Positions 46,446 through 55,518 of a DNA stretch of 56,221 nucleotides are shown in pieces. Under the pieces are notes generated by a model. That model saw only the letters and a program-made list of their open reading frames with translations, was not told the DNA's origin and did not search any database. Both the position numbers and the translations under genes were made by a program. The first letter of the stretch is position 1; each line of letters begins with the position of its first letter. This DNA comes from an uncultured Bacteroides sp. (GTDB taxonomy: Bacteria > Bacteroidota > Bacteroidia > Bacteroidales > Bacteroidaceae): the NCBI GenBank assembly GCA_934716785.1, contig CAKUYM010000002.1, positions 1-56,221 of the forward strand, written 5' to 3'.

Positions 46446-47606
46446 CTATTTAACCTTCAATTTCTTTACATCGTCACATACAGCCACTGCAACCCGCGAA
46501 TCCGCACAGCCGTAATAGAGGTATAATTTTCTTTTGTGGTAAACAAGTCCCTCGATAAATACCGTGCCGTCTTTATACTGCCCGCTCTTCTCGAAAGGAG
46601 CTTCGGGAGCAAAGAAAGGCTTATCCAGACGATCCAACACTTTATAAGGATTGTCATTGTCCAGCAGCAACTGTCCGGCACAATAAGCATTGGCAGGATA
46701 GTCCGGATCTCCGGTCTTACCACTATTCTTACCATTATACATCAGGACGATACCATTCTTGGTACGAACAGCCGGAGGACCGCATTCTGTCAACAGACTG
46801 TCAAAATGCCCTTTACGAGGCTGTATGATTTTCATCAACTCATTCTTCTCATCCAAAACCGGATACCAGTCAATCAAGTTATCGGAAGTAGCTGCATATA
46901 CCGCATACTCTCCCCAATACATAAAATACTTGCCGTCTACTTTATCGATGACCAATTGGTTTCCTTTCAGTTTTGTCAGGATAGAACCCGATTTACAGAA
47001 AAGGTCATTGAACCGACCGTTATATGCCTTGTCAAAGGCAAGCCCGTGCTTGGTCCAATTTTTCAGGTCACGGGAAGTGGCAACGGCAAGACGCGCTTTT
47101 TTTCGATTCCATGCCGTATAAAGCATCACATACAGCCCGTCTTCGGTCATAGCCACACGAGGGTCTTCACAGCCGCCCGGCCAATCCTGGTCTTTAAAAC
47201 TATCTTCGGCAGGAAAAAGGACGGGGCTACCAAGCCGTTTCATTTCAATTCCATCTTTGCTTTCGGCATAACCGACACGCGAGGTTCTTTTACCTATACC
47301 TTGAGCCGAATTATCTTCCGCACGATAAAGCACAACAATCTTTCCGTCTTTCACGGTAGCAGCCGGATTAAATGTGTCACTTTCCTCCCATTTCACTTGC
47401 TGTTTCCGCATCGGACAATAAAATTCCGTCGGCTGCGGTGATATAACGGGATTTACCCCTTCCGGTCGAATAAACGGACCAATCACCCAGTTATTATCCT
47501 GCTCTTCCTGAGTGATATCCAAAGAAGGGGCGTTGGTAAATCCGCATGCGGACAATATACCAACCACGCCAATGATAAGTCTCAATTTCATCATAGTATC
47601 TTTCAA
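46446..47606 (-). CDS. GH130 family beta-mannoside phosphorylase/mannosidase-like lipoprotein
   Basis: A 386-residue five-bladed propeller enzyme with a lipoprotein signal (LSAC, cysteine 21), so it is exported and likely at the membrane. GH130 signatures are FNPAATV (79-85), LYRAEDNSA (93-101), GGCEDPRV (144-151, E147-D148) and LLTECGPPAV. GH130 members are either phosphorylases (cytoplasmic in general) or hydrolases of beta-1,2- or beta-1,4-mannosides; the lipoprotein signal favours a hydrolase, as free phosphate use outside the cytoplasm is unlikely. It lies between the two GH2 genes (13 and 15 bp gaps) and clearly works with them. Another GH43/GH62-like propeller is less likely because of the EDPR motif. 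Confidence 0.8.
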   Translation of the reverse strand: MKDTMMKLRLIIGVVGILSACGFTNAPSLDITQEEQDNNWVIGPFIRPEGVNPVISPQPTEFYCPMRKQQVKWEESDTFNPAATVKDGKIVVLYRAEDNSAQGIGKRTSRVGYAESKDGIEMKRLGSPVLFPAEDSFKDQDWPGGCEDPRVAMTEDGLYVMLYTAWNRKKARLAVATSRDLKNWTKHGLAFDKAYNGRFNDLFCKSGSILTKLKGNQLVIDKVDGKYFMYWGEYAVYAATSDNLIDWYPVLDEKNELMKIIQPRKGHFDSLLTECGPPAVRTKNGIVLMYNGKNSGKTGDPDYPANAYCAGQLLLDNDNPYKVLDRLDKPFFAPEAPFEKSGQYKDGTVFIEGLVYHKRKLYLYYGCADSRVAVAVCDDVKKLKVK

Positions 47607-47619
47607 TAGTTAATTTTAC

Positions 47620-50331
47620 TTACTTCAATTTATACACCTGTTTGTTTATATTCCACCCCTTCAGTGCCAATACAGCCCCATCTTTCAGCTTTCCTTTGGC
47701 TGTTTCGATAGTCACCGTTTTCTTTTCACCCGGCATCAGGGAGAAGAAATTATCCGTATAGAATGACGGGCGTATCGGGCTCATCTTTGAATTCAGGAAT
47801 TGCAACTGGTTAAAGAAAGCAATCTGATTAGAGTTGTTTTTCAAAGTAATATCTACAAAGTAATTATCATTGTCCTCTCTTACTTTATAGGTTAGTTTCA
47901 CTTTTGCCTCTTTCAGCTTGCTCAAGTCTTCAAAACCTGAAGCAGCCGGACCGGTCAGCGTCTTGCTACCTTCATATTTGTCATTGGAACGCCAATAGAA
48001 GTTAGAAGAAACATCTTTCCCTTTTTCGTCCTTCAGAATCAGTTTAATGAAGTGGACTTGAGATATGTTTTCCGGGAAACGGATAGTCAATGCATCATTC
48101 ACAACTCCGTCTGAAGGCAAATTAACCGTTGCTGACTCTTCGAATACTTTCTTGCTGTTAATATCATAAACCTGTGCAATCACTTTATAATTCGTAAACT
48201 CACGATAATAATCGTTCACCACAGAGACGGTGTTCTTAAGATAGTCAAACTGCGCATGCAACGGCTCCAATGAGTTAGCAGTATGATAAAGTGACGCTGT
48301 CGGTTCCAAAGACCAGTCCCACATACGGGAAGCCACTTGAGGCATAGAGCAGTTATGATACCAGAACAAGAGTCCGGAGCAGAAACGATCACCATAATCC
48401 AGCTTGTTATAATTCCATACTTCCCAAATACTCTTCGAGTTAATAGCACCCAGCAACTGTCCTTTCTGCGCAAACTCATCAATCGAAGATGATTTTCCAT
48501 AATTATTCACCAAGTCGGCATACATCGTGCTCATCAGATGGAAACCATTTCCATCCAGATAGTCCCACACTTCCTTATTGATAGGCCAAAGATCTTTTTC
48601 ATCCATCATCTCCCGAAGGATTTCCACAGTCGGAAGAGTAGGTGCACCATACTCCGGATTAAATCCGTCTACACGGCTTCCTCTGGGAGAGGCCGTATTC
48701 TCATAATGCTGCATCGGATTTACCTGTTTGTAGGGACTGCCGTCGTGCACTCCTTCACATTCGGACTGCATCTGGAATCCGCGCGTACCATCCAGCTTAT
48801 TCAGCAATTCGGGAGTACCGGTAACTTCCGTACTCTCATTGGAAGCCACATAATAAGCCAAAGAGGGGTGATTGCGAATACGTTTTACGGTAGATTCCAC
48901 ATTGCTCATATAGAGCCCCTTGTCATGCGGATGGCGAGTATCACCGGTCATCCAGAATTCCTGCCATACCAGCAATCCTAATTCGTCACACAACTGGAAG
49001 AAATAGTCGGACTCCGCTATTCCGCCTCCCCACATTCTCAACAGGTTGACACCTGCCTGGCGGGAGTAGCGCAACTCGGCATAAGTACGTTCGTCCGAAG
49101 TTCTCAACATTGCTTCCGGTATCCAGTTGGTGCCACGGATAAACAACCGCTTGCCGTTCACATAAAAAACGCGTGATTTGTCCGGAGTCTTTCTATCCGA
49201 AACAATCTCACGAATGCCGAACCTTGTCTTTATAGAATCACATTCTTTGCCATCAACGGATACGGTCAGTTTCAAGTCATATAAGTTTTGCGGTCCTTTA
49301 TTGACAGGCCACCAAAGTTTCGGAGAGTTGATGATAAGTTGCGGAAACTCTTCGGGAGAGAAAGTTGCTGTTTTCTCTTCTCCACGCATCAACTTGAACG
49401 TTTTTTCGAAAGTGATATTCTCACCCACGACTTCACCTTTCACCTTGCAACTGACAACACGGTTGCTGGTTGACGGATTGATAATTTCAACCGATACAGT
49501 CTCACGAGCCTGGTCGTAATCAGGTTTTCTCAGTTCTGATTTAACAAAAGGATGACGCAAAGCTACTCTGCCTGTAGCATAGAGAGAGATATTTCTCCAT
49601 ATACCGGTATTACGGTCACGAATGCCGTCCATAAAAGTAAAGTCCCAACCTACCGTCATCAGCATGGTAGTATTCAGACCAATGTTGCCGTTTCCACCGT
49701 TATGGAACTCACCGGCAGCTCCCCATGACTTCGGCTTCGTGCTTCCGGGAACATCTACCGGATAGACTTTGATAGCCAATCCATTGTTTCCCCCAATTTT
49801 CACAAAGTCCGTGACGTCGATATAATCCTGGATAAACATACCGTTCATCGTGCTCAGCAGGTTACCGTTCACCCATACTTCTGCCCGATAGTTAATGCCA
49901 TCCAGTTGCAGCCAGACTGTTTTTCCTTTAAATGACTGAGGAACGGTGAAATCCGTGCGGAACCAATAAGTATAAAAGTCACGTCCGGTTTCAGATATAT
50001 CCGGAATCAATTTAGATTCAATCTTATTATTGATTCCATAATAAGGCTCCGGGTATTTTTTATTATATACCAGAGAATTCAATACCGTTCCGGGCACGAT
50101 GGCTGGCATCCAGTTTGCTGTCGCATAATTTGATAATGAGATTTTCTCTCCGGGATCTGTCGCATCTCCCGCTTTGATCATCTTCCACTGATAATTTCCC
50201 TGATGGCTTATTTCGGAATCAAGCCAAATGCGCTGCGCATTTCCAGCATTGTTCTTCTCATTCTGTGCTGTCACTACTGTTGCAAAAAGTAGTAATAAAG
50301 TCGAGAAAAAAGTTTTAGCAATGTTGTGCAT
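47620..50331 (-). CDS. GH2 enzyme (exo-beta-glucosaminidase/beta-mannosidase-like)
   Basis: A 903-residue exported enzyme (signal to TAQ, residue 23). The jelly-roll N-domain has IVPGTVLNSLVYNKKYPEPY and LDGINYRAEVWVNG. A second beta domain leads to RLFIRGTNWIPEAMLRTSDE at the barrel start. The acid/base is E499 in ASNESTE and the nucleophile E560 in GFNPEYGAPTLP. The end has CsxA-like segments (GLLFWYHNCSMPQV, LYHTANSLEPLHAQFDYL). The closest relatives I recall are exo-beta-D-glucosaminidases and plant-type endo-beta-mannosidases. It is first in the enzyme cluster, with a 13-bp gap to GH130 and a promoter and repeat array upstream. Confidence 0.88.
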   Translation of the reverse strand: MHNIAKTFFSTLLLLFATVVTAQNEKNNAGNAQRIWLDSEISHQGNYQWKMIKAGDATDPGEKISLSNYATANWMPAIVPGTVLNSLVYNKKYPEPYYGINNKIESKLIPDISETGRDFYTYWFRTDFTVPQSFKGKTVWLQLDGINYRAEVWVNGNLLSTMNGMFIQDYIDVTDFVKIGGNNGLAIKVYPVDVPGSTKPKSWGAAGEFHNGGNGNIGLNTTMLMTVGWDFTFMDGIRDRNTGIWRNISLYATGRVALRHPFVKSELRKPDYDQARETVSVEIINPSTSNRVVSCKVKGEVVGENITFEKTFKLMRGEEKTATFSPEEFPQLIINSPKLWWPVNKGPQNLYDLKLTVSVDGKECDSIKTRFGIREIVSDRKTPDKSRVFYVNGKRLFIRGTNWIPEAMLRTSDERTYAELRYSRQAGVNLLRMWGGGIAESDYFFQLCDELGLLVWQEFWMTGDTRHPHDKGLYMSNVESTVKRIRNHPSLAYYVASNESTEVTGTPELLNKLDGTRGFQMQSECEGVHDGSPYKQVNPMQHYENTASPRGSRVDGFNPEYGAPTLPTVEILREMMDEKDLWPINKEVWDYLDGNGFHLMSTMYADLVNNYGKSSSIDEFAQKGQLLGAINSKSIWEVWNYNKLDYGDRFCSGLLFWYHNCSMPQVASRMWDWSLEPTASLYHTANSLEPLHAQFDYLKNTVSVVNDYYREFTNYKVIAQVYDINSKKVFEESATVNLPSDGVVNDALTIRFPENISQVHFIKLILKDEKGKDVSSNFYWRSNDKYEGSKTLTGPAASGFEDLSKLKEAKVKLTYKVREDNDNYFVDITLKNNSNQIAFFNQLQFLNSKMSPIRPSFYTDNFFSLMPGEKKTVTIETAKGKLKDGAVLALKGWNINKQVYKLK

Positions 50332-50387
50332 ATCTGTACGTTATAATTTATATGTTTTATAATCTAAAAGTCTAAAATGGATGAGGA

Positions 50388-50395
50388 CAAAAATA
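50388..50395 (-). promoter_or_regulatory. Candidate -7 box of the GH2-GH130 operon
   Basis: TATTTTTG on the minus strand matches TAnnTTTG 57 bp upstream of the GH2 ATG. TTTG at 50425-50422 is present but 26 bp away, longer than usual. Confidence 0.4.
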
Positions 50396-50490
50396 GCGTT
50401 TTTTCCCTGTCTGGTATACTACAAACAAGTCAATAAATGAAACTCCTGTCCCAAACCTCCTCCAACCTCTTTCGATTGTCTATCCAACAG

Positions 50491-50660
50491 TCGTTTAATA
50501 ACAGATGGACAAACACGTGTTAATCATTGGTTTGCCAATTACAAATAGTTGGCATATCAGCTATTAACAATTGAGTTCTCAGGTGTTAATACCCTACCCG
50601 ACAAGTATTAATACCTGAGACCTCAGCTATTAACAGTCTGGAGACTGTCAATTCCAATAC
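50491..50660. repeat. Phased 22-bp imperfect repeat array between the GH2 and endonuclease-lipoprotein genes
   Basis: Four strong units start at 50557, 50579, 50601 and 50623, exactly 22 bp apart, with the core (A/C)AG(C/G)TATTAA(C/T)A or GTGTTAATA. Weaker units in the same register start at 50491, 50513 and 50535. Units three and four together make an inverted repeat of 15 bp with one mismatch (50577-50591 and 50603-50617). A further small dyad CAGTCT/AGACTG follows (near 50634-50647). Twenty-two bp is about two helical turns, so all copies face the same side of the DNA. Confidence 0.7.
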
Positions 50661-50677
50661 ATTGTTCCGCTGTCTCA

Positions 50678-52405
50678 CTATTTCATAAAGACAAATTCTG
50701 TCCGCAATCCTCGGTGGTCGAACACCTTTTCAAAAGGTCCCCAATTGGGAAGAACGATATCCGACGTTTCTGTGTTCTCTCCTATTATCTGACAACTTTT
50801 CACCTCCGTATTGGGTGACAAGGTATAAAGAGTAAGGTCCAATCGATCCTTGGTGTCTCTCGCGCTCGGACGTGGTGTCCATGTGAATCCCGGATGCTTC
50901 GCGGGATCCGGATGCATCGTCCGGTAGGCATCCCCCTTTATACCGCCTTCCCACAAAGAACGGGTGGTGGGCCACTGAACTACGTAAGGGGCAAGTCCTA
51001 CCTGTTTGGCACCTTCCGTCCAGTCAAGCCATGATGGTTCGTTGAAGTCGCCCGAAAGGCAGACAAAAGGAGTGGTAGACGAATTGAAATCCTCCAGCAG
51101 CTTGTCCACCATAGTCTGACGGGCTTCTTTATTGACCTTTACCACATAGTCGACATCATCCGTACCCGGATATCCTTTATACTCGATGCCATTCAGTTGA
51201 TAAGGACCGTAAGGGTAATAAGCGCCATGACAGTTCATTACCAGCACGACAACACCTTCGCCCAAGTCGATATAAACGCCGTATCTGTTCGGAGTTATGC
51301 CCGAGAAAGGGTAGCGGGATATAATACTGCATTTTCCTTGCCCATTGTTGGAGTGGGTATGCACATAAAGCCCCTGAGCCTGTATGTCGGCCTCAGCCAG
51401 CCCGCTGCATTCTTGTGCACAAAGCACATCCACATCTATTCTATGGAAGTAATCCAACACAACGGAAGTCGGTTTCCCCCATAAATTTTGCGTAGCGAGT
51501 TTCAACGTCTTAGGTGCTACACGTGTTGCCCAAGTAGCAGCAACTTTTCCGTTTGCATTAGCAGACATTTCAATATAGTAAGTCTTCCCACTGCCTGCAT
51601 TCAGCGCAAGCCCCACCGGTACCGTCACTCGTACGTCCTGTTCTCCTAAAGTCGAATGAGTGATATGCAAAGTAGCATTCATTCCAAATGATTCGGCACA
51701 CATATCCGGAAGCATATAGCATACATCCTCCTGGGGCACACACTGATAGTTTTTTCGGGTTACTACCGGAAGGCTCTCATATTCACTGTAAAACAGAGGT
51801 TCGATATGAGCATAAGGAATAGAAGTGGCAGCATCCGCAAAAGTCACAGAATTCACCGTAATATCTGAAGCAGTTTGCGAATCCTTTTGCAAAACGACCT
51901 TAGATGCACGCGGAGCAAGAGTAACCTGCACTGATGCAGACGCTGCAGCTACACGAAGCGTACCATCTTTTTCATTACCTCTGCTGACAAGCATCGCCAT
52001 CGGGTCAACTAATGGCAATTGAGGAGCATATGCTTCTAAATCCCAATAAGTCTTACCAGAAATCAATTCTGGAAATTTATCGGCTGTGGTGCACAAAAAC
52101 AGGAATCGATAAACGATACCTTTAGTTACAGAAATTTTTATTTCATTTGCTGCATCCCCTATACTTCCTGTCCTATCAAACAGATAGTTATATTGGTCGT
52201 CAAAACAGAATATCTTCCATTTCATTCCATCCAAAGACACAGAAGACCTAGTGGAAGACATCGTTAACCCTCCCTCCATGTTTAGACTGAAACGTATTTC
52301 TTTTGTGTCATCCTCCTTCTGCACATCACTTACATATCCTTCAGCGCAAGCCGTAAATAAGTTGGAAATCATTAGAAGAATCACAAATAAAGTATTCTTT
52401 AACAT
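50678..52405 (-). CDS. Surface lipoprotein with fimbrillin-like N-domain fused to an endonuclease/exonuclease/phosphatase domain
   Basis: 575 residues with a lipoprotein cysteine at 20 (LFTAC). Residues about 35-300 resemble FimB/Mfa2-type fimbrillin or Mfa-like domains (KEIRFSLNMEGGLTMSSTRS). From about 300 an EEP-fold begins: LATQNLWG (N307), VDVLCAQECSG (E332), a phosphate-site region MNCHGAY, SGDFNEPSWLD (D453, N455), KDRLDLTLY (D520) and FDHRGL (D563-H564). These are the catalytic Mg-binding and His residues of the family, so it should be active. The EEP domain cleaves phosphodiesters in nucleic acids, inositol phosphates or lipids. An exported fusion like this next to PUL genes is uncommon. 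It follows the fimbrillin-like gene (50-bp gap). Confidence 0.8.
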   Translation of the reverse strand: MLKNTLFVILLMISNLFTACAEGYVSDVQKEDDTKEIRFSLNMEGGLTMSSTRSSVSLDGMKWKIFCFDDQYNYLFDRTGSIGDAANEIKISVTKGIVYRFLFLCTTADKFPELISGKTYWDLEAYAPQLPLVDPMAMLVSRGNEKDGTLRVAAASASVQVTLAPRASKVVLQKDSQTASDITVNSVTFADAATSIPYAHIEPLFYSEYESLPVVTRKNYQCVPQEDVCYMLPDMCAESFGMNATLHITHSTLGEQDVRVTVPVGLALNAGSGKTYYIEMSANANGKVAATWATRVAPKTLKLATQNLWGKPTSVVLDYFHRIDVDVLCAQECSGLAEADIQAQGLYVHTHSNNGQGKCSIISRYPFSGITPNRYGVYIDLGEGVVVLVMNCHGAYYPYGPYQLNGIEYKGYPGTDDVDYVVKVNKEARQTMVDKLLEDFNSSTTPFVCLSGDFNEPSWLDWTEGAKQVGLAPYVVQWPTTRSLWEGGIKGDAYRTMHPDPAKHPGFTWTPRPSARDTKDRLDLTLYTLSPNTEVKSCQIIGENTETSDIVLPNWGPFEKVFDHRGLRTEFVFMK

Positions 52406-52455
52406 TGTCTTACAAATTTAATCATTGATATATATCCTTTCGAGAGTCCATATAA

Positions 52456-54330
52456 TTATTTCCAACCGGCTTTATCACGGATACATCTATAGGGGATTCC
52501 GTAATCCTTCTTCACATCCCAATTATGATAATCATAGAATGTCTTGTCTTTTATAGAGAGATCTTCCCCCTCACTGATATTCAACCAAGCTACACTTGGC
52601 CACGTACCATAACAAGCTAAATCTTTCACATTGGGAGTAGCTTTATTGAATGGGTATCCCGCTAATATACGCATATAGGTAGCCTCGCCGTCTTTATCAA
52701 ACCAACAGTAAGTATATACAGATTCCATTACTCGTGACTTGAGATGCTCTCCTACCCACAAAATATAATCTTTTGCCTCTGCATTGTTCAATGCTGTCCA
52801 GCCCTCAGGACAAAGATTCTTCGCCCCCTCATTACCTGTTTTATCTTTCATAGGAGTATTAAACGTATATCTTTCATTTCCACAGAAATAAGCCTTATCC
52901 ACCGTGTTATGGACAAGATATGTGGACTGACGACAGTGCACTGGCGAATAGAGCTTCTCTCCCCACGAGAGACAAGGAAGTGGAGTGCCCGGATACGGAT
53001 CGGCAAACCCGATTACCAACAAGTTCTCATCTGAAACGGCTCCGTTAAGATGTGTGATAGCAAACTGGCTTGTCTTCGCAGGATGTGCAGTCACCGTATA
53101 AACAATCTCATGACGATAAAGACCACTACCTGCACCTTTAGTAGATGAAGAAATAGTAAGCCATGCAGGCAAACTTCCGTCATACGCAACGTCCAATGCT
53201 GCTGAGCTATAATCTGTAACAACACGTTTTATAGTATATGGCATTGCAGCATCAGCTGCAATTTTTACATAAGTCCCTTTGATATCTGTACCAGCAATGA
53301 TAGTAGCTTTATTATCCATTACGGAGATTCCGTCTTCAATCGTTACCCAATCAATTGAAGTTCCGTCTTTCCATTCTTCTACTGAAATATCAAAGCCTGT
53401 AGAACCAGCTATCTTTTTCGTATTAAGCTGATAGAGGTAGTTGGCCTCCACATTAATATCAGCAGCAAGATTCAGATAAAGAGTCGGACCTTCTGTATTG
53501 GTATTGGCAAGTTTAGTGGTAGCCCATACTACTGTTTTTTCATTCTGCTCAAGAGTTGAAGTCAACTGAGTCGGATAAAGATAGAAACTTTTCCCATCAT
53601 TAGCTAAATCAGCTGCCGATATTTCCAGAACACCTGCAGATATATTGCCTGCATTACCACTTACATCACCTATGAATCCTTGAGTATATCTATTCTTAAT
53701 ATATACCTTATCGATCACTAATCCCGATTCTGTTGGATCATTCAGCAAATCAAATCTGGCTACACGTCTTTTAAGTTTTACATCAACCTGATTGTCGGAA
53801 GATTCCACACCGGCAACTGTTACATACTCCTTACCATCTGTTTTGACATTAGACATTACAAAGGGAGGATTCAACTTACCACTCTCCGCAACAGTCTTAC
53901 TATTTAGCAATTCATCGATTGTATTTACTCCACTCATACCAGGGAAGTTGTTCTCATCCTCACTCTCCACAATAATGAATCTCTTTTCTCCTCCAGCCGA
54001 AGAAGTTAATTCAACAGTATATGACCTTGTATCACCGTTTGTACCCACGGAAGCAGCCGCATAATTTAAGACATACCTTTGTTCATACTTACCTTCTTTG
54101 CTAAATTGATAAAAGGCTATTTTGTCATTAGTGCCACCATTTTCATCACCTACACCTACTGCCCTTGTAAGGAATGCCCCCGGAGTATGCAAGTTAAATG
54201 TTATTTTACTTTTACCAGAAGGCTGTTCATCGGGAGTTGGGGGTTCATCACTTTTCGAACAACCAACTAATAAAACGGTTGAGAATAAAGCTATGTATAT
54301 AATGTTCTTTAGAATCATTCGTTTTTTCAT
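52456..54330 (-). CDS. Fimbrillin-family (Mfa-like) surface lipoprotein
   Basis: A 624-residue lipoprotein (cysteine 24, LLVGC) with the typical Ser/Asp/Pro-rich stretch after it. The N-terminal part has Mfa1/fimbrillin traits: KITFNLHTPGAFLTRAVGVG (the TRA motif near the processing site), VKLKRRVARFDLLND and KKIAGSTGFDISVEEW. The C-terminal 170 residues look like a FISUMP-type domain (CPEGWTALNNAEAKDYILWV; ending IPYRCIRDKAGWK). In this position it may be a surface glycan-binding or adhesin protein rather than a pilus subunit. It follows a terminator and shares the direction of the endonuclease-lipoprotein. Confidence 0.8.
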   Translation of the reverse strand: MKKRMILKNIIYIALFSTVLLVGCSKSDEPPTPDEQPSGKSKITFNLHTPGAFLTRAVGVGDENGGTNDKIAFYQFSKEGKYEQRYVLNYAAASVGTNGDTRSYTVELTSSAGGEKRFIIVESEDENNFPGMSGVNTIDELLNSKTVAESGKLNPPFVMSNVKTDGKEYVTVAGVESSDNQVDVKLKRRVARFDLLNDPTESGLVIDKVYIKNRYTQGFIGDVSGNAGNISAGVLEISAADLANDGKSFYLYPTQLTSTLEQNEKTVVWATTKLANTNTEGPTLYLNLAADINVEANYLYQLNTKKIAGSTGFDISVEEWKDGTSIDWVTIEDGISVMDNKATIIAGTDIKGTYVKIAADAAMPYTIKRVVTDYSSAALDVAYDGSLPAWLTISSSTKGAGSGLYRHEIVYTVTAHPAKTSQFAITHLNGAVSDENLLVIGFADPYPGTPLPCLSWGEKLYSPVHCRQSTYLVHNTVDKAYFCGNERYTFNTPMKDKTGNEGAKNLCPEGWTALNNAEAKDYILWVGEHLKSRVMESVYTYCWFDKDGEATYMRILAGYPFNKATPNVKDLACYGTWPSVAWLNISEGEDLSIKDKTFYDYHNWDVKKDYGIPYRCIRDKAGWK

Positions 54331-54380
54331 GATAATGTTATAGCAATTTAGTTTAAAATCTTTGAATTAAAAATAAATAC

Positions 54381-54421
54381 AAAGAGGTTGATTCAAAACA
54401 TTATTTGAGACCAACCTCTTT
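54381..54421 (-). terminator. Rho-independent terminator after the DUF1735 gene
   Basis: AAAGAGGTTG (54421-54412 on the minus strand) and CAACCTCTTT (54390-54381) form a perfect 10-bp stem with a 21-nt loop, followed by a T-rich stretch (GTATTTATTTTTAA). It ends the SusC/SusD-DUF1735 operon and separates it from the fimbrillin-like gene. Confidence 0.75.
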
Positions 54422-54445
54422 ATCATTTATCAAGCATTACCTAAC

Positions 54446-55498
54446 TCAATCCCATTGAATTTGTTGATCCATATCCGGAATCAATGTATTCAAATCGCGT
54501 TGCATGCTCAAAGTTCCATTGACAGTATACTTCAACCGATTGCCCGGACTAAGGGTATAATCTTCAAAAGTATAGTCTATGTAAAGTGTGTAGTAGACAT
54601 GTTTCAGGTACGGTTTTGTAGCATCCATTTCTTCAGTAATGGTATACAGAGGCTGTTTATCACGAGTTGCCCCCACGAGGTCCTGTTCTTTCACAAGCGC
54701 AAAATTGTTGCCTTCCGCTCCTCCATTATCTGTCCAAATATTCAATTTGTACTTACCTTCAAAATACTCGTCCGTAAACTCAACAAACAATTTATAATAT
54801 TTACGATCAATGTAGTTTGCGTCCCGAAGTCCCATATAAAAGAATATGGTATTATCATTGTACACGTATGCCTTATGTTTGGATACGGTAAATGCATTTT
54901 TCTGACCTTCCAAATAAATCAGTGATTTGGAACCATCGTATGTACCCGAATAGTCATTAAATGGAATCACATTCAATAAAGCCTTCCGATAATGCTTGTG
55001 AATGTTAGATTCATAATTATACGATTCATCATCTTTTATAGTCAAAGGAAGTACATATTGTTCCACCATATTCAATGGATTAGTATTGTCTACCCCACCT
55101 AACGTGAAATCAATGGGCAACAATGCCTGTCTCTCTCCTGCTGGAATTTTCACTGTCTCCGGCATGGTATAATACTGCGGATCAAGTTGCTGATAATAAA
55201 GTTCTGTACGATACGTACCGAACCGTTCCAAATTCAAGGAAGCCAGTGTATCAGGGTCTAATCCGATATGTACCGTCCGTTCTTTTGAATTTGCAGTAGA
55301 ACCGCTGACTAATATAGGAACATCATACCGTTTCACACCATCCGCCTGATAGCGAACATAAATAGGAGAAACTCCATCGCTATTCAATGTAGCCTTAAAA
55401 GAGATCAGCTGAGTGAACTGTTCGTCTTCCCACTCATTGTTGCACGACATGCAGCCGATAGCTGCCATCGCAATCCAAAGTAAATATTTCTTTTTCAT
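54446..55498 (-). CDS. DUF1735/DUF4973 surface glycan-binding lipoprotein
   Basis: The start at 55498 (MKKKYLLWIAMAAIGCMSC) is preferred over 55600, because it gives a lipoprotein signal with cysteine 19 and removes an overlap with SusD. The protein has 350 residues. It shows the DUF1735 fold (VPILVSGSTANSKERTVHIG; YYTMPETVKIPAGERQALLP) and a DUF4973-type C-terminal lectin-like domain (YSGTYDGSKSLIYLEGQKNA). Such proteins are commonly the third gene after SusC/SusD and bind glycan at the surface. It starts 20 bp after the SusD stop and is followed by a strong terminator. Confidence 0.87.
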   Translation of the reverse strand: MKKKYLLWIAMAAIGCMSCNNEWEDEQFTQLISFKATLNSDGVSPIYVRYQADGVKRYDVPILVSGSTANSKERTVHIGLDPDTLASLNLERFGTYRTELYYQQLDPQYYTMPETVKIPAGERQALLPIDFTLGGVDNTNPLNMVEQYVLPLTIKDDESYNYESNIHKHYRKALLNVIPFNDYSGTYDGSKSLIYLEGQKNAFTVSKHKAYVYNDNTIFFYMGLRDANYIDRKYYKLFVEFTDEYFEGKYKLNIWTDNGGAEGNNFALVKEQDLVGATRDKQPLYTITEEMDATKPYLKHVYYTLYIDYTFEDYTLSPGNRLKYTVNGTLSMQRDLNTLIPDMDQQIQWD

Positions 55499-55518
55499 AT
55501 TCTTGCCTGCTATTGGTT

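Noticed and set aside
46536..47441. Plus-strand ORF of 301 aa opposite GH130
   Set aside because: Shadow of the GH130 gene, whose motifs are unambiguous.
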